Part shown: piece after piece, positions 9,865 to 18,772 of the stretch
Numbering within the stretch: position 1 is the stretch's first letter
Layout of the letters: every line of letters starts with the position of its first letter
From: a virus
IMG/VR virus record: IMGVR_UViG_3300042890_002896
Span: 1 to 46,429 of that record
Direction: 5' to 3' (one strand)
DNA: 46,429 nucleotides
Program-made: the position numbers and the translations under genes
The notes under the pieces: model-generated
The model's database searches: none
What the model was told of the DNA's origin: nothing
The model's input: only the letters and a program-made list of their open reading frames with translations

Positions 9865-12843
9865 TTAATTACAAATACCTATATTGGTTATTGTGACGGA
9901 ACTTGATGTTGTTGTTGGGATTGTGGATGAACATATAATTACTGACCCCTGACTACTAATATTTTGCGTTGTTGGTAATCCTGTTGAACACAAGGTATAA
10001 CTGACAGATACTGATGTCACCGATGTCACCGAATTCTGTCTGGCGTATGGTATTTGAATGGAATTATTTACAACTAAATATTGGTAACAAATAGGTAGTG
10101 GGGAAGAAGCCGTTGGTGTTGGAGTACTTGTTAATGTTGGTGTTGGAGTTGGGGTATTTATTATAACACATTGTGAACAAGCACCATCTGATTTAGGTCC
10201 AAGTATTCCTGTTAATACGATAGTACTAACTCCTGAAATATCACTTACAAATCCTTCATATGTTATACAAGTTGAAATACCATTCACAAATGATTGGTAC
10301 ACATATTCTTCAGCTGGCGTTTCACCAAAAGGATCTAAAACAACATCAGTCGTATAATATAAGAAACCTGACACACAATCTTTAAAACTTTTACTACCAT
10401 TACATCTGATGTAATCGTCAAATGTATTAAATGTAACAGACCCATCAAAATTACAATTATATTGTGGAGATGCGGTTGGTGTTGGAACCATTTTACCACT
10501 TGTTGCGGTAGGTGTTGGTGTTAATACATTTACAGTTACCGATATTCCTTTACCACCACAAATCTCAGTTGCAGTAGGTGTTGGTGTTGGTGTAGGTGTT
10601 GGAGTACCTGTTACCGTTGCCGTCGGAGTTAAAGGTAATTCACAATCAAACGCCGCTTCAAATGATATTGGTTGACAGTATTGGGTTGGGGTTGGTGTTG
10701 GAATAGGACAAGATCCACCTGTAAAGAAATTGTCACATAAATCGGGACAATCACTGTTACAAGGAGATGGTCCAAATAAAAAACAATCACCGTCTAATGA
10801 ATCTGATAAACACCAACGATCATCACCTGAAGAATAATAAATGAGTAAACCATTTGTTATACCCTCCCAATATATTTGTTCATTCCATGTACCACCACTT
10901 ATATATGTATCATCATATAAAACATTACCTGTAGAAATACAATAGGTTTCAAATGGACATATAATTGGTGGTTCAGGGCAAATATCACAAAAATTATATT
11001 TAACACAGGTATTATCACAAGAATTATAAATATAACCTGATGAACAAGTATAACCTGAAGTTAAATATACGCCAGCATTAGATTGTACTAAAGTTGCTTG
11101 GGTTTTACCTGATGATGTAAATATAATATTAAGATCCGAATATAATGTTGCGGAATTTAATTCGGGTAATGTGTTATCATAAATTTCACAACCAAAACCA
11201 CCATATGAACCATCATTTCGACCATATAATTCAATAATGTGATTACCTGAGTTTAAAGTTAACGGGTAAATATTCCATCTTTTATATGTCCTACCTGCGG
11301 TGTTCCAATATGTTGATAAACTAGAGTCAACAATTGTACTACCATCAATTTTTAATTTAAAATCATTATCACCCCCAATACCTATATAATATGTTTTTGT
11401 TTCTTCTATATCAATACATTGACTGAAACCAAGCCATACATTATATGGAGGTGCGGAAGAAGGGTAATTTACGGTCCATACACCACATCTATTTAATGGG
11501 CCATCAGTGGTATTAAATAAGGGATTATCCCATAAAGTATTTGAAGGTAATAACACATAATCACCACCACTTGGATTAGTAAAACCTGAAATACTATAAC
11601 CTGGATTATAAACAAATGACCCATATACACTATATTGTGAATACCCTATATCAACAAATGATATTGGTGTTAAAGGGGCCGTTGATGATACAACATCTAA
11701 TGAATAACATTGAGTTTCACTATATGCTGAATAACTTTCTCCACATTCCGAACAACTATCCGCACAAATTGTTGTGGTTGTTGTTGTTAATGTTTCTGTT
11801 GGTGTAGGAGTTGGTGTAGGGGTTGGTGTTCCTGGTTCAATTACAATATCCGCACATTCTGGAGGTTGTGATGCCCCATAAATTTGATTTGGTGCGGTTT
11901 GTATAAATGTAAGAGTGTAAGGTGATGATAATAAAAAATTATAGATTTGACCTGCGGTATCACAAACATATAAATTACCTGATGACATAAACATACCCCA
12001 AGGGTTTGGTATTGTTGGACTAACTAATACGTCTGCTTCAATATTTCCTGTTGTGTAGTCATGTTGGGTTATATATTTATTTGCACCTGCGGTATATGAA
12101 CAAATTAATTTATTTGGTGCTGAGTAAGTATAGACCATATCACCAGCGATTGATCTTCCCAGAGGAGTTGGAAATTTAGTGGTAAATACCGCAGGAGAAG
12201 ATGTTATATCTATTTCAACTACATTACCACCAACTGTACTTACTAATGTTGTATTATCAATTACACCTAAACCCGCACCAAGGTTTGAAGGTAGAGTAAT
12301 ATCTCTATTAAACGTTGCGGAAAATGGACATAATGTTATGTCCCACTCTCTAATTTTACTAGGGTCATATAACCATAATTTTGTGGTTGTATGAGCAATG
12401 TCATTTGAGGATAAAGTTGGTCCAAAAAAAGATGTAATGTTTGTGGATATATTTGTTGAAAACACATACCCATATATAAAACCACTAAGATTAAAAATAA
12501 TGTCACAAGTATTTAAACAATATGGTACAGTTGGTGTTGGTGTTGGTGTGGGGGATAAACCTGGTGTTGGTGTTGGTGTAGAGGATAAACCTGGGGTTGG
12601 AGTTGGTGTTGGGGTTGGGCAAGGAACAATACCATCTATTTGACGACCTTTGTAACTATATGTATTTATTCCATCTGAATAATATGCTGGATCAGGAGGA
12701 TTTATGGTACCACCCGCATTTAAAAAAAGATCGGAACCAATTACAAGAGGTGGTGTTGTAGTAAACAACTCAATGGTAAAAGGACCTGAACATAAACCTG
12801 TTGATGTCGTACCTGATATAAAAAATCCTACTGAAATTGCCAT
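9865..12843 (-). CDS. Large modular adhesin with PTP linkers and a PA14-like domain
   Basis: A 992-residue protein on the opposite strand from the other fibres. Thr-Pro linkers separate its domains. Residues about 110-335 have repeating strands with polar turns that suggest a beta-propeller or similar repeat fold (FPTPLGR, then YTYSAPNKLICSYTAG, then NLYVCDTAGQIY). Residues about 435-545 resemble a PA14/GLEYA-type carbohydrate-binding domain (YYIGIGGDNDFKLKIDG, then WNIYPLTLNSGNHIIELYGRN). The rest is Cys-rich with small repeats. There is no signal peptide. A receptor-binding role is inferred. Its start overlaps the stop of the small gene upstream by one base. Confidence 0.65.
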   Translation of the reverse strand: MAISVGFFISGTTSTGLCSGPFTIELFTTTPPLVIGSDLFLNAGGTINPPDPAYYSDGINTYSYKGRQIDGIVPCPTPTPTPTPGLSSTPTPTPGLSPTPTPTPTVPYCLNTCDIIFNLSGFIYGYVFSTNISTNITSFFGPTLSSNDIAHTTTKLWLYDPSKIREWDITLCPFSATFNRDITLPSNLGAGLGVIDNTTLVSTVGGNVVEIDITSSPAVFTTKFPTPLGRSIAGDMVYTYSAPNKLICSYTAGANKYITQHDYTTGNIEADVLVSPTIPNPWGMFMSSGNLYVCDTAGQIYNFLLSSPYTLTFIQTAPNQIYGASQPPECADIVIEPGTPTPTPTPTPTETLTTTTTTICADSCSECGESYSAYSETQCYSLDVVSSTAPLTPISFVDIGYSQYSVYGSFVYNPGYSISGFTNPSGGDYVLLPSNTLWDNPLFNTTDGPLNRCGVWTVNYPSSAPPYNVWLGFSQCIDIEETKTYYIGIGGDNDFKLKIDGSTIVDSSLSTYWNTAGRTYKRWNIYPLTLNSGNHIIELYGRNDGSYGGFGCEIYDNTLPELNSATLYSDLNIIFTSSGKTQATLVQSNAGVYLTSGYTCSSGYIYNSCDNTCVKYNFCDICPEPPIICPFETYCISTGNVLYDDTYISGGTWNEQIYWEGITNGLLIYYSSGDDRWCLSDSLDGDCFLFGPSPCNSDCPDLCDNFFTGGSCPIPTPTPTQYCQPISFEAAFDCELPLTPTATVTGTPTPTPTPTPTATEICGGKGISVTVNVLTPTPTATSGKMVPTPTASPQYNCNFDGSVTFNTFDDYIRCNGSKSFKDCVSGFLYYTTDVVLDPFGETPAEEYVYQSFVNGISTCITYEGFVSDISGVSTIVLTGILGPKSDGACSQCVIINTPTPTPTLTSTPTPTASSPLPICYQYLVVNNSIQIPYARQNSVTSVTSVSVSYTLCSTGLPTTQNISSQGSVIICSSTIPTTTSSSVTITNIGICN

Positions 12844-13064
12844 TATATACTAATATTTTCTGTTATCACACAATCATTATCATCAATCACTTTAACCACA
12901 AAATCTGTAAATGAGGAAAAAATTGATGGAATCATAAAAGAATATGGTAAATCACCACTATTAATTGTTGACACATATATACAAGTTGTATACGATGTAT
13001 CACACACGTAAACATCATAAGGTGATATTCCTGTAATAGAAGTGATTGTAATGTTTGTATCCAT
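12843..13064 (-). CDS. Small SprB-unit-like protein
   Basis: A 73-residue protein translated just before the large minus-strand adhesin, with one-base stop/start overlap. The pattern (TGISPYDVYVCD, then GDLPYSFMIP, then FVVKVIDDNDC) is that of one SprB-like or prealbumin-like unit with its closing VxVxDxxxC. It may be an accessory tip or adaptor for the adhesin. The start ATG (12 bp upstream of no other candidate) gives the full unit. Homology is judged by pattern only. Confidence 0.6.
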   Translation of the reverse strand: MDTNITITSITGISPYDVYVCDTSYTTCIYVSTINSGDLPYSFMIPSIFSSFTDFVVKVIDDNDCVITENISI

Positions 13065-13150
13065 ATATTTTTATTCTATTGTATAAATATAGTGGGAATG
13101 AAAAACTTGTGAAGTTGATTAACCGAATTAATTTACCTATATTACTAAAG

Positions 13151-14050
13151 ATGGAAGAAAATGATGCAATTGTTGAATTATTAGAGGACCTTTTGGGTGA
13201 CCACGGACTGCACTACCCCAATAAGGGTCAGATATCTTTCAACTGTCCCGTTTGTGATGAGGGTAGAAATAAACATAATTTAGAAATAAATTACGTAAAT
13301 AACGTATATAAATGTTGGAGTTGTGGAGATATAGATGGTACTCACGGATCTTTGGGAAAACTTTTTGATAAGTACGGAAACAAGAAATTAAAGAAATTAT
13401 ATAATGTCTTAAAACCTGAGACGGTACAACCAAGACAAAAAAGAACAAAAAAATTAACACTTCCTGAGGGTTTCACGTTATTTACGGAATCAAGTCCGGT
13501 ATACCCTGTTAGAAGACAAGCGTATAATTATTTAAAAAGTAGGGGAATAACAGATGAAATTATTAAGAAATATAACATTGGTTTTTGTGATCGTGGTAGT
13601 CATACAGGTCGCATTGTTGTACCATCATATAATAGTGAAGGAGAATTAAATTATTATGTTGCCCGTAGTTGGGATACAAAAAGTAAGTTTAAATATAAGA
13701 ACCCTGAGGCCGAGAAAGACAAGATCATCTTCAATGAGAGACTGATTGATTGGGATAAAGACATCTATTTGGTTGAGGGTGTATTTGACGGATTCTTCTT
13801 GGATAATTCAATTCCGATGTTAGGTAAACATATGTCGGAAATTCTATTTGAAAAAATATACATGAAATCTAAGGGAGATGTAATAATTGCTCTTGATGGT
13901 GATGCTTGGGATAACGCAATAAAACTATATCGTGAACTTAATGGTGGTGAGTTGTATGAACGAATTAAGATCGTTCATTTACCTATGGACCAAGATGTGT
14001 GTGATTTAAGAGGAAATATAAACGAATACTTCGTAAAATTAAAAGATTAA
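13151..14050 (+). CDS. DnaG-type TOPRIM DNA primase
   Basis: A 299-residue protein counted from the ATG at 13151. The frame is open further upstream only through TTG codons, and the first 32 residues there do not look conserved. The zinc-binding domain has CPVC (32-35) and CWSC (55-58), where classical DnaG has CHC2-type ligands. The catalytic TOPRIM core shows YLVEGVFDG with Glu209 and IIALDGDAWDNA with Asp249 and Asp251. It makes RNA primers for lagging-strand synthesis. It is shorter than cellular DnaG and lacks the C-terminal helicase-binding domain, so the phage helicase contact must be elsewhere. The stop overlaps the next start by one base. Confidence 0.88.
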   Translation: MEENDAIVELLEDLLGDHGLHYPNKGQISFNCPVCDEGRNKHNLEINYVNNVYKCWSCGDIDGTHGSLGKLFDKYGNKKLKKLYNVLKPETVQPRQKRTKKLTLPEGFTLFTESSPVYPVRRQAYNYLKSRGITDEIIKKYNIGFCDRGSHTGRIVVPSYNSEGELNYYVARSWDTKSKFKYKNPEAEKDKIIFNERLIDWDKDIYLVEGVFDGFFLDNSIPMLGKHMSEILFEKIYMKSKGDVIIALDGDAWDNAIKLYRELNGGELYERIKIVHLPMDQDVCDLRGNINEYFVKLKD

Positions 14051-14904
14051 TGGATTTAAAAAAAATAGCAGAAGAGATTAGAGAAATCATCTCAGAAAAA
14101 CAGAAAGAGTTTCAATTAACGTTTGAGGAGGATGAACACAAATATACCATGTTAGATATAACGGGTAAGTTAAGAGATGATTTCCCTTCCGTATCAAAAG
14201 TTATGAAATTTTTCTATACTGAATTTGATTCTGAGGGAATTTCATATAGAAAGGCAAATGGTGATCCTTACGAACAACAACGATTATTAGAGGAATGGGC
14301 AAATGCTGGTACATACTCTACAAACATGGGTTCTCGTGTTCACTTTATCTTGGAGAAACATACGTTAGAAGAATTTGGAATTGATAAAGAAGTACGACAA
14401 CCAGTTTACGAATGTGATGCGGAACAAATAATTAAAGGTGATACAATGGTTATTGCCGGTAAACGATACATCGACTTAATTAAAGAACGTAATTGTATCT
14501 TACTTGATACAGAGATGGTTTTAGGTCACCCTGAATTGGGGTACACAGGACAACCCGATAAGGTATGGTTAATTATTGGTGTTAATGGTGATCTTGGTAT
14601 TTTGATTACGGATTGGAAGACAAACAAACCTAAAAACTTTGAAAAGAATAAGTTTACAAAACCAATGAAACGACCATTCGAGGATTTACCTGATAATGCT
14701 CTTGGACATTACAACACCCAATTACCATTCTACGGTAAACTATTATTAAAGATGTTAGAAGGGACAAAATATGAGAATATAAAACTGATGGGATGTATTG
14801 TTGTGTTATTAACTGAAGATAGAGAATTTGTGGAACATAGAGTTGGAAAGAAAACTATTAACACAATTCTTGAGATGGATATGAAAAAGTATTTGACAAA
14901 ATAA
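14050..14904 (+). CDS. PD-(D/E)XK nuclease (RecB/Cas4-like exonuclease fold)
   Basis: A 284-residue protein with the RecB-type motifs in order: GSRVHFILE at 94-102, Glu155 in LLDTEMV, GYTGQPDKVW with Asp170, and LITDWKTNK with the Asp188-Trp-Lys190 catalytic pair. Such proteins digest or trim DNA ends in recombination and repair. It is directly coupled to the primase gene and lies close to gp46/gp47, which suggests a role in recombination-dependent replication or host DNA breakdown. Neither a helicase domain nor an iron-sulphur cluster Cys set is present, so it is a stand-alone nuclease. Confidence 0.8.
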   Translation: MDLKKIAEEIREIISEKQKEFQLTFEEDEHKYTMLDITGKLRDDFPSVSKVMKFFYTEFDSEGISYRKANGDPYEQQRLLEEWANAGTYSTNMGSRVHFILEKHTLEEFGIDKEVRQPVYECDAEQIIKGDTMVIAGKRYIDLIKERNCILLDTEMVLGHPELGYTGQPDKVWLIIGVNGDLGILITDWKTNKPKNFEKNKFTKPMKRPFEDLPDNALGHYNTQLPFYGKLLLKMLEGTKYENIKLMGCIVVLLTEDREFVEHRVGKKTINTILEMDMKKYLTK

Positions 14905-14926
14905 ATAAAATAAACTATATTATCGT

Positions 14927-15019
14927 ATGGAAAGTTCAATTGAAATGATTTGGGTTACAACAACAAGTTGGGATCACGAATTACCTTTTAAAATAAACAT
15001 TAATTATATAATAAAATGA
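14927..15019 (+). CDS. 30-residue orphan microprotein
   Basis: A short frame of 30 codons opens 22 bp after the nuclease and ends in TGA at 15017-15019, sharing ATGA with the next gene. That four-base coupling is the spacing used by many neighbouring gene pairs and is the main support for it being real. It is not repeated elsewhere in the window. The product (MESSIEMIWV, then SWDHELPFKI) has no motif I recognise. It could instead serve only as a leader that couples translation to the zinc-ribbon gene. Confidence 0.45.
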   Translation: MESSIEMIWVTTTSWDHELPFKININYIIK

Positions 15020-15234
15020 GTGATGACAATATCATAAGACCTAAGATTGATCTTAGGCAACAACCAACCATTGTTTGTGGTGAGTGTGGATCAAAATTCT
15101 TCAAAGAAGTAACTATGTTGAAGAAAGTACCTAAATTATTAACAGGAAGTCCTGACGATACAATCGTACCGTTTCCAACATATATGTGTAATAATTGTGG
15201 GTTCGTTAATGAAGAGTTTTTAATTTTTGAATAA
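15016..15234 (+). CDS. Small zinc-ribbon protein
   Basis: A 72-residue protein with two Cys pairs, CGEC at 21-24 and CNNC at about 58-61. The spacing suits a single zinc ribbon whose two knuckles are linked by a loop with basic and proline residues. Phage proteins of this size bind nucleic acid or RNA polymerase, but no specific family is recognised. It starts in the ATGA overlap with the microprotein and ends two bases before the next start, so it belongs to the replication operon. Confidence 0.7.
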   Translation: MSDDNIIRPKIDLRQQPTIVCGECGSKFFKEVTMLKKVPKLLTGSPDDTIVPFPTYMCNNCGFVNEEFLIFE

Positions 15235-15235
15235 G

Positions 15236-15499
15236 ATGACTCACAAAGAATTTTACGTTTGGTTAGATGGTTTTATGACCAACAGAGATTGGACGACAAT
15301 TAAACAGGTTGATATTGAATCGATTCAAAATAAAATGAAAGAGGTTAAGGACGAATTTCCTCAATACGGAATAGGTAAAGATAGACCTAATCCATTTATA
15401 CCTATCCCTGTTAGTCCACTTACAAAAATTGGGGATATTCCACCACCACCTTGGGATGTAACTTGTAAAATAAATGAAAAATTAAACGATACAATATGA
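15236..15499 (+). CDS. Conserved-looking small phage protein
   Basis: An 87-residue protein counted from the ATG at 15236; an in-frame TTG three codons upstream would overlap the previous stop. The N-terminal half (EFYVWLDGFM, then DWTTIKQVDIESIQNKM) looks like a small helical domain seen in phage early proteins. The C-terminal half is Pro-rich (FIPIPVSPL, then IPPPPWD). It shares ATGA with the next gene. Function unknown; no catalytic motif is visible. Confidence 0.65.
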   Translation: MTHKEFYVWLDGFMTNRDWTTIKQVDIESIQNKMKEVKDEFPQYGIGKDRPNPFIPIPVSPLTKIGDIPPPPWDVTCKINEKLNDTI

Positions 15500-16443
15500 A
15501 ATTAAAAGAATTTTTAGAAGTTGCCTTATTAGGTAAAAAAGATAGTCCAAATCTAACCAACGGAATGTTTGTGGATGAAACTTGTCTTTATGGTAATGAA
15601 TTGGATAAATATAAAAACATAATTAAAGAATGTGATGAATTCGCAAAATGTGATTCGTTGGATATTTTAACGATGCCGTTGGTTAAGGGTAATGATGATA
15701 AAATTTACTCAGCTAACACCGTTAAATTATCTGATTTAATGGAATTTAAAGGTAAATGTTATCTATTATCATTGGCACTAACACCTGAAATGTATGATCC
15801 AAGTCGATTATTAAAACCTGTTAAGAATGGTGCGGCGATTGGTCCTGTTATGTATGACCCAATGTCTTTTGAACCTAGAAAACATATTTTATTAACTTGG
15901 TCTCCTGAAATGGCTCAAGATGTGTCAGGAGCTAATCATGAATTTACATTGAGAAATGATATTCATAAGTTATTAGATGATGTTTTGGATAACCCTGAAG
16001 AATACAAAACTAAAGGATTTAGAGGTATTATGGTTAGAGGATTATTTGAGGTGATAGACAATAATGATGGGTCTGAAGTTAATAGAAACGTTTATAACGT
16101 AGATTTAACAACAAATAAACCTGACGATGTTGGTTATGTAGTTTATTATTTTGAACAAAATGTTATTAAACCTGGTGAAATTGAAATAAGGGTAAATAAA
16201 AAAGTTATTCCATCACATTTAAAAGATAAATTTATTGATGAGATTGGTAATGACCCAAGACATATTACTTTAGAAATTATTGATGAGTTTTTGGAAAATC
16301 AGGGAATTAATCGTTATACGGGTAGACTTGCGGATATTTTGAAGAAAAATAAAGACGTTGAGGACAAAGTTAGTTCTATGGAAAAAAAAGATAGTGAAGT
16401 AAGAAAATTGATTATGGAACTTAAAAAAGTAAGTAAAAGATGA
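15496..16443 (+). CDS. Unknown 315-residue protein with C-terminal coiled coil
   Basis: I do not recognise this protein. It begins MKLKEFLEVALL, a short amphipathic helix like those on several other proteins here. The body is mixed alpha/beta (RGIMVRGLFEVID, then VGYVVYYFEQN). The last 50 residues are charged and helical (EDKVSSMEKKDSEVRK), probably a coiled coil. It is coupled by ATGA overlaps to the genes on both sides, which places it in the operon that also encodes SbcD and SbcC. There is no membrane segment. A virion or replication accessory role are both possible. Confidence 0.6.
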   Translation: MKLKEFLEVALLGKKDSPNLTNGMFVDETCLYGNELDKYKNIIKECDEFAKCDSLDILTMPLVKGNDDKIYSANTVKLSDLMEFKGKCYLLSLALTPEMYDPSRLLKPVKNGAAIGPVMYDPMSFEPRKHILLTWSPEMAQDVSGANHEFTLRNDIHKLLDDVLDNPEEYKTKGFRGIMVRGLFEVIDNNDGSEVNRNVYNVDLTTNKPDDVGYVVYYFEQNVIKPGEIEIRVNKKVIPSHLKDKFIDEIGNDPRHITLEIIDEFLENQGINRYTGRLADILKKNKDVEDKVSSMEKKDSEVRKLIMELKKVSKR

Positions 16444-16667
16444 ATAAGAAAATGATGAAATTAGTATTTAATACAACCGAAAAAACTGTAGTCCTTTATT
16501 CAGACATGGAGTCAAGTAAAGTGATTTTACAAATTAATGAAACTCCAACAGTAAAAGTTTGTCCTGAAGGTTTTTATGAAGTTTTTGTAAGGGATCCTAA
16601 AAATGGACACGGAAGACCTAAAGTTAGAATCCCAATTAATGAAGTAATAATGTTCATTGAAGATTAA
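16440..16667 (+). CDS. Small beta-rich protein of unknown function
   Basis: A 75-residue protein composed of short predicted strands (KLVFNTTEKTVVLYS, then VILQINETPTVKV, then YEVFVRD) and ending IPINEVIMFIED. No known motif. It overlaps the previous gene by four bases and ends one base before the ATG of the SbcD homologue, so it is made together with the recombination complex. Its small beta-barrel-like pattern would suit a protein- or nucleic-acid-binding adaptor, but that is only inference. Confidence 0.6.
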   Translation: MNKKMMKLVFNTTEKTVVLYSDMESSKVILQINETPTVKVCPEGFYEVFVRDPKNGHGRPKVRIPINEVIMFIED

Positions 16668-16668
16668 T

Positions 16669-17448
16669 ATGGTTAAAAAAATAATACACTTTTCTGATTT
16701 ACATATCAGATTATATAAAGATCACGATTTATACCGTTCAATTTTAGAAAAGGCAATTGAACAATGGAGAGAATTGGAACCTGATCGTATTGTATTTACG
16801 GGAGATTTGGTTCACTCTAAAAACCAAATGACACCTGAACTTATTGAGTTCGTCGCTTGGATTTTAACAGAATGTTCTTTTGTTGCTAAGACAATTATAA
16901 TTCCTGGTAACCACGACTTTTTAGTTAATAATACTGATAGGTTAGATGCGTTATCTCCAATTATCAACTCATTAAATAACAAAAATATTGTCTATTACAA
17001 AGATAGAGGTGTTTATGAAGATGATAATATCAGTTGGTGTGTGTATTCACAATACCAAGGTAATATTCCTCCTGACTTAAATGTTGCAACGGGAATTAAA
17101 ATTGGACTATTTCACGGACCAATTTCAGGGTTAAAAACTGATTTAGGATTTGAATTTGGTGAGGAGGCTTATGATATTGAAAAATTTGATGGTTTGGAAA
17201 CCGTTTTATGTGGGGATATCCATAAAAGAGCTGAGTTCCAAATTAAAGGTGGAAAAGGTTATATGATTGGATCAACCATTCAAAATAATATTGGGGAAAG
17301 TATAGGTAGACATGGGTATGGAATATACGATGTTGAAACAAAGGGATATGATTATGTTGATTTACCTAACCCAAAACCATTTTTGAAGTTTGAGATAAAA
17401 TCTTTTGAAGACATTGAAAATGGAACCGAAAAACTCAAAAATATTTAA
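16669..17448 (+). CDS. SbcD/gp47-like metallophosphoesterase nuclease subunit
   Basis: A 259-residue protein counted from the ATG at 16669 (an upstream TTG would run into the preceding gene). It carries the calcineurin-like phosphoesterase signature in order: FSDLHI (Asp10, His12), GDLVHS (Asp46), PGNHD (Asn81, His82), LFHGP (His149) and GDIH (His185). These ligands hold two metal ions in Mre11, SbcD and T4 gp47. It is the nuclease half of the SbcCD/gp46-gp47 complex that resects DNA ends in recombination-dependent replication. Its ATPase partner lies about 1.3 kb downstream rather than adjacent. It is shorter than bacterial SbcD and lacks much of the capping domain. Confidence 0.88.
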   Translation: MVKKIIHFSDLHIRLYKDHDLYRSILEKAIEQWRELEPDRIVFTGDLVHSKNQMTPELIEFVAWILTECSFVAKTIIIPGNHDFLVNNTDRLDALSPIINSLNNKNIVYYKDRGVYEDDNISWCVYSQYQGNIPPDLNVATGIKIGLFHGPISGLKTDLGFEFGEEAYDIEKFDGLETVLCGDIHKRAEFQIKGGKGYMIGSTIQNNIGESIGRHGYGIYDVETKGYDYVDLPNPKPFLKFEIKSFEDIENGTEKLKNI

Positions 17449-18076
17449 TAAAACATTAATGCAGGCAGTGTCTGCATTTTGTGATGCGAATAATATTGAG
17501 GATAAAGATGATTTCATCTACCTTTGTTTTAAACAGGGGTTTGACATTAAGAAGTTTGGTTTTTTGGGAGAAACACTTAATGAAGGTGAAAAAGACTTAA
17601 AAACAGACGGGATTGGTGAAAAACGTGTGGAAATTGAGGTAATCCGAGAAATACGTGTGGAAGTACCTGTTGAGGTTATCAAAGAAGTGGAAGTTATTAA
17701 AGAAGTTCCCGTTGAGAAAGTTGTCACAAAAATAGAATACATTAGTGACAAAACAGGTGAAAGTGAACTGTTCGGAAAAATCGAACAGTTGGAGGAAGAA
17801 ATGTCTAAAAAAAATAATGAGTTAGACGAACTTAGACGTAATTTAGACATAATTTTAGACAAACCACCTGTAGAAATTGAGAAGATTGTTGAGGTAGATA
17901 AATCGAGTGATAAATTAAAAATGATGTCAACGACTTTACAGAATTTAAGGAATGACTTATCATTGAAAAACGAAAGAATAACTGAATTAGAAAAAATAAA
18001 CCAGGAACTACAAAAAACGGCAAATTTACAGAACGCCACTTATATGAAGGGTTCCAATTTAAATAGTAGAATATGA
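17420..18076 (+). CDS. Coiled-coil protein between gp47 and gp46
   Basis: A 218-residue protein if started at ATG 17420, overlapping the SbcD homologue by 29 bases; ATG 17459 would remove the overlap and is also possible. Residues 1-60 form a small helical domain. Residues about 70-110 hold imperfect repeats of V-E-V-[IP] and E-V-[IP]-V-E-K, and the rest is a long coiled coil. Nothing catalytic is seen. Its place inside the gp47-gp46 gene set suggests a structural partner or regulator of that complex. A long antisense frame here is a by-product of the Glu/Lys/Val-rich codons. Confidence 0.65.
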   Translation: MEPKNSKIFNKTLMQAVSAFCDANNIEDKDDFIYLCFKQGFDIKKFGFLGETLNEGEKDLKTDGIGEKRVEIEVIREIRVEVPVEVIKEVEVIKEVPVEKVVTKIEYISDKTGESELFGKIEQLEEEMSKKNNELDELRRNLDIILDKPPVEIEKIVEVDKSSDKLKMMSTTLQNLRNDLSLKNERITELEKINQELQKTANLQNATYMKGSNLNSRI

Positions 18077-18426
18077 TACAATTAATAATGTTTATGATCG
18101 TGGCTTATGGAATGACCACAATCTTAGTTTACGGATCCATCTTTAATGGATTAAGAGATAAAATTAAAATTGCTGGTAGTGAAGAAGGGTATAGATTAAC
18201 TAGACCTACGTTCAAGTTCATATCAGATTTGATATCTTGTATGTTATGTACAGGTACTTGGGTTGGATTTTTATTATCATTACTTTATTTTTCACCATCA
18301 CATGAATTCATTGGACTTAATAAGTTTTTATCCGTATTCTTTGATGGTATGTTGTCCGCAGGGTCAGTATGGGCGATCAATGGTATAATTGAGTGGTTTG
18401 AAGAAAATAGACCAAGTAATAAATAA
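18073..18426 (+). CDS. DUF1360-like small membrane protein
   Basis: A 117-residue protein with an N-terminal membrane segment (about 2-22), a polar stretch, and a second hydrophobic region around the motif CMLCTGTWVGFLLSLLYF. The C-x-x-C-x-G-x-[WF]-x-G pattern is characteristic of DUF1360 proteins found in phages and bacteria. The C-terminus has another hydrophobic segment before a charged tail. ATGA overlap couples it to the coiled-coil gene. The role of the family is unknown; an inner-membrane location is likely. Confidence 0.7.
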   Translation: MIQLIMFMIVAYGMTTILVYGSIFNGLRDKIKIAGSEEGYRLTRPTFKFISDLISCMLCTGTWVGFLLSLLYFSPSHEFIGLNKFLSVFFDGMLSAGSVWAINGIIEWFEENRPSNK

Positions 18427-18442
18427 AAACAAAATATAATAA

Positions 18443-18769
18443 ATGGGAAAAAGAGCCAAAGAACACAGAGCAAAAGTAGCGAAAAGAAATAATCGTATCG
18501 CTAAAGAGAAATCAGGAATGCAAAAGGCATTTGACAGATTGATGGAGGAACAAATTCAAAAAATGAAAAATAATGATGGATTAAATATAAATTCATCTGG
18601 TAGTACAATACCATTCGAAGTTTTTGATAAAACTACGTTAGATTCTATTGCTGAGTTTAAAGAAAAACATCCTGAATTAATTATGGGTAACGATGAAGAA
18701 CTCCCACCAAATATTGAAGGTATGGATATGATCTTAGATGTTGAAAATACAGAAGACGAACAAAAATAA
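18443..18769 (+). CDS. Small charged protein of unknown function
   Basis: A 108-residue protein with a strongly basic first third (MGKRAKEHRAKVAKRNNR) and an acidic last third (DVENTEDEQK). The middle has two possible helices (FDRLMEEQIQKMK, then TLDSIAEFKEKHPEL). Such a bipolar charge pattern could bind nucleic acid with one end and protein with the other, but nothing specific is recognised. It ends three bases before the SbcC homologue starts and shares its transcript. Confidence 0.6.
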   Translation: MGKRAKEHRAKVAKRNNRIAKEKSGMQKAFDRLMEEQIQKMKNNDGLNINSSGSTIPFEVFDKTTLDSIAEFKEKHPELIMGNDEELPPNIEGMDMILDVENTEDEQK

Positions 18770-18772
18770 TGG

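Noticed and set aside
12398-12643. Plus-strand frame encoding Val-Gly-Val repeats opposite the minus-strand adhesin
   Set aside because: The VGVGVG pattern is the antisense reading of the Thr-Pro linker tract; not an elastin-like gene.
13055-13150. Longer primase start at TTG 13055
   Set aside because: The added 32 residues are hydrophobic and unlike primase N-termini, and would overlap the divergent gene start; ATG 13151 places the zinc domain normally.
17518-18039. 173-codon open frame on the minus strand opposite the coiled-coil gene
   Set aside because: It mirrors the repetitive Glu/Lys/Val codons of the plus-strand gene, yields a Ser/Phe-rich protein without structure, and has no promoter or neighbour on that strand.
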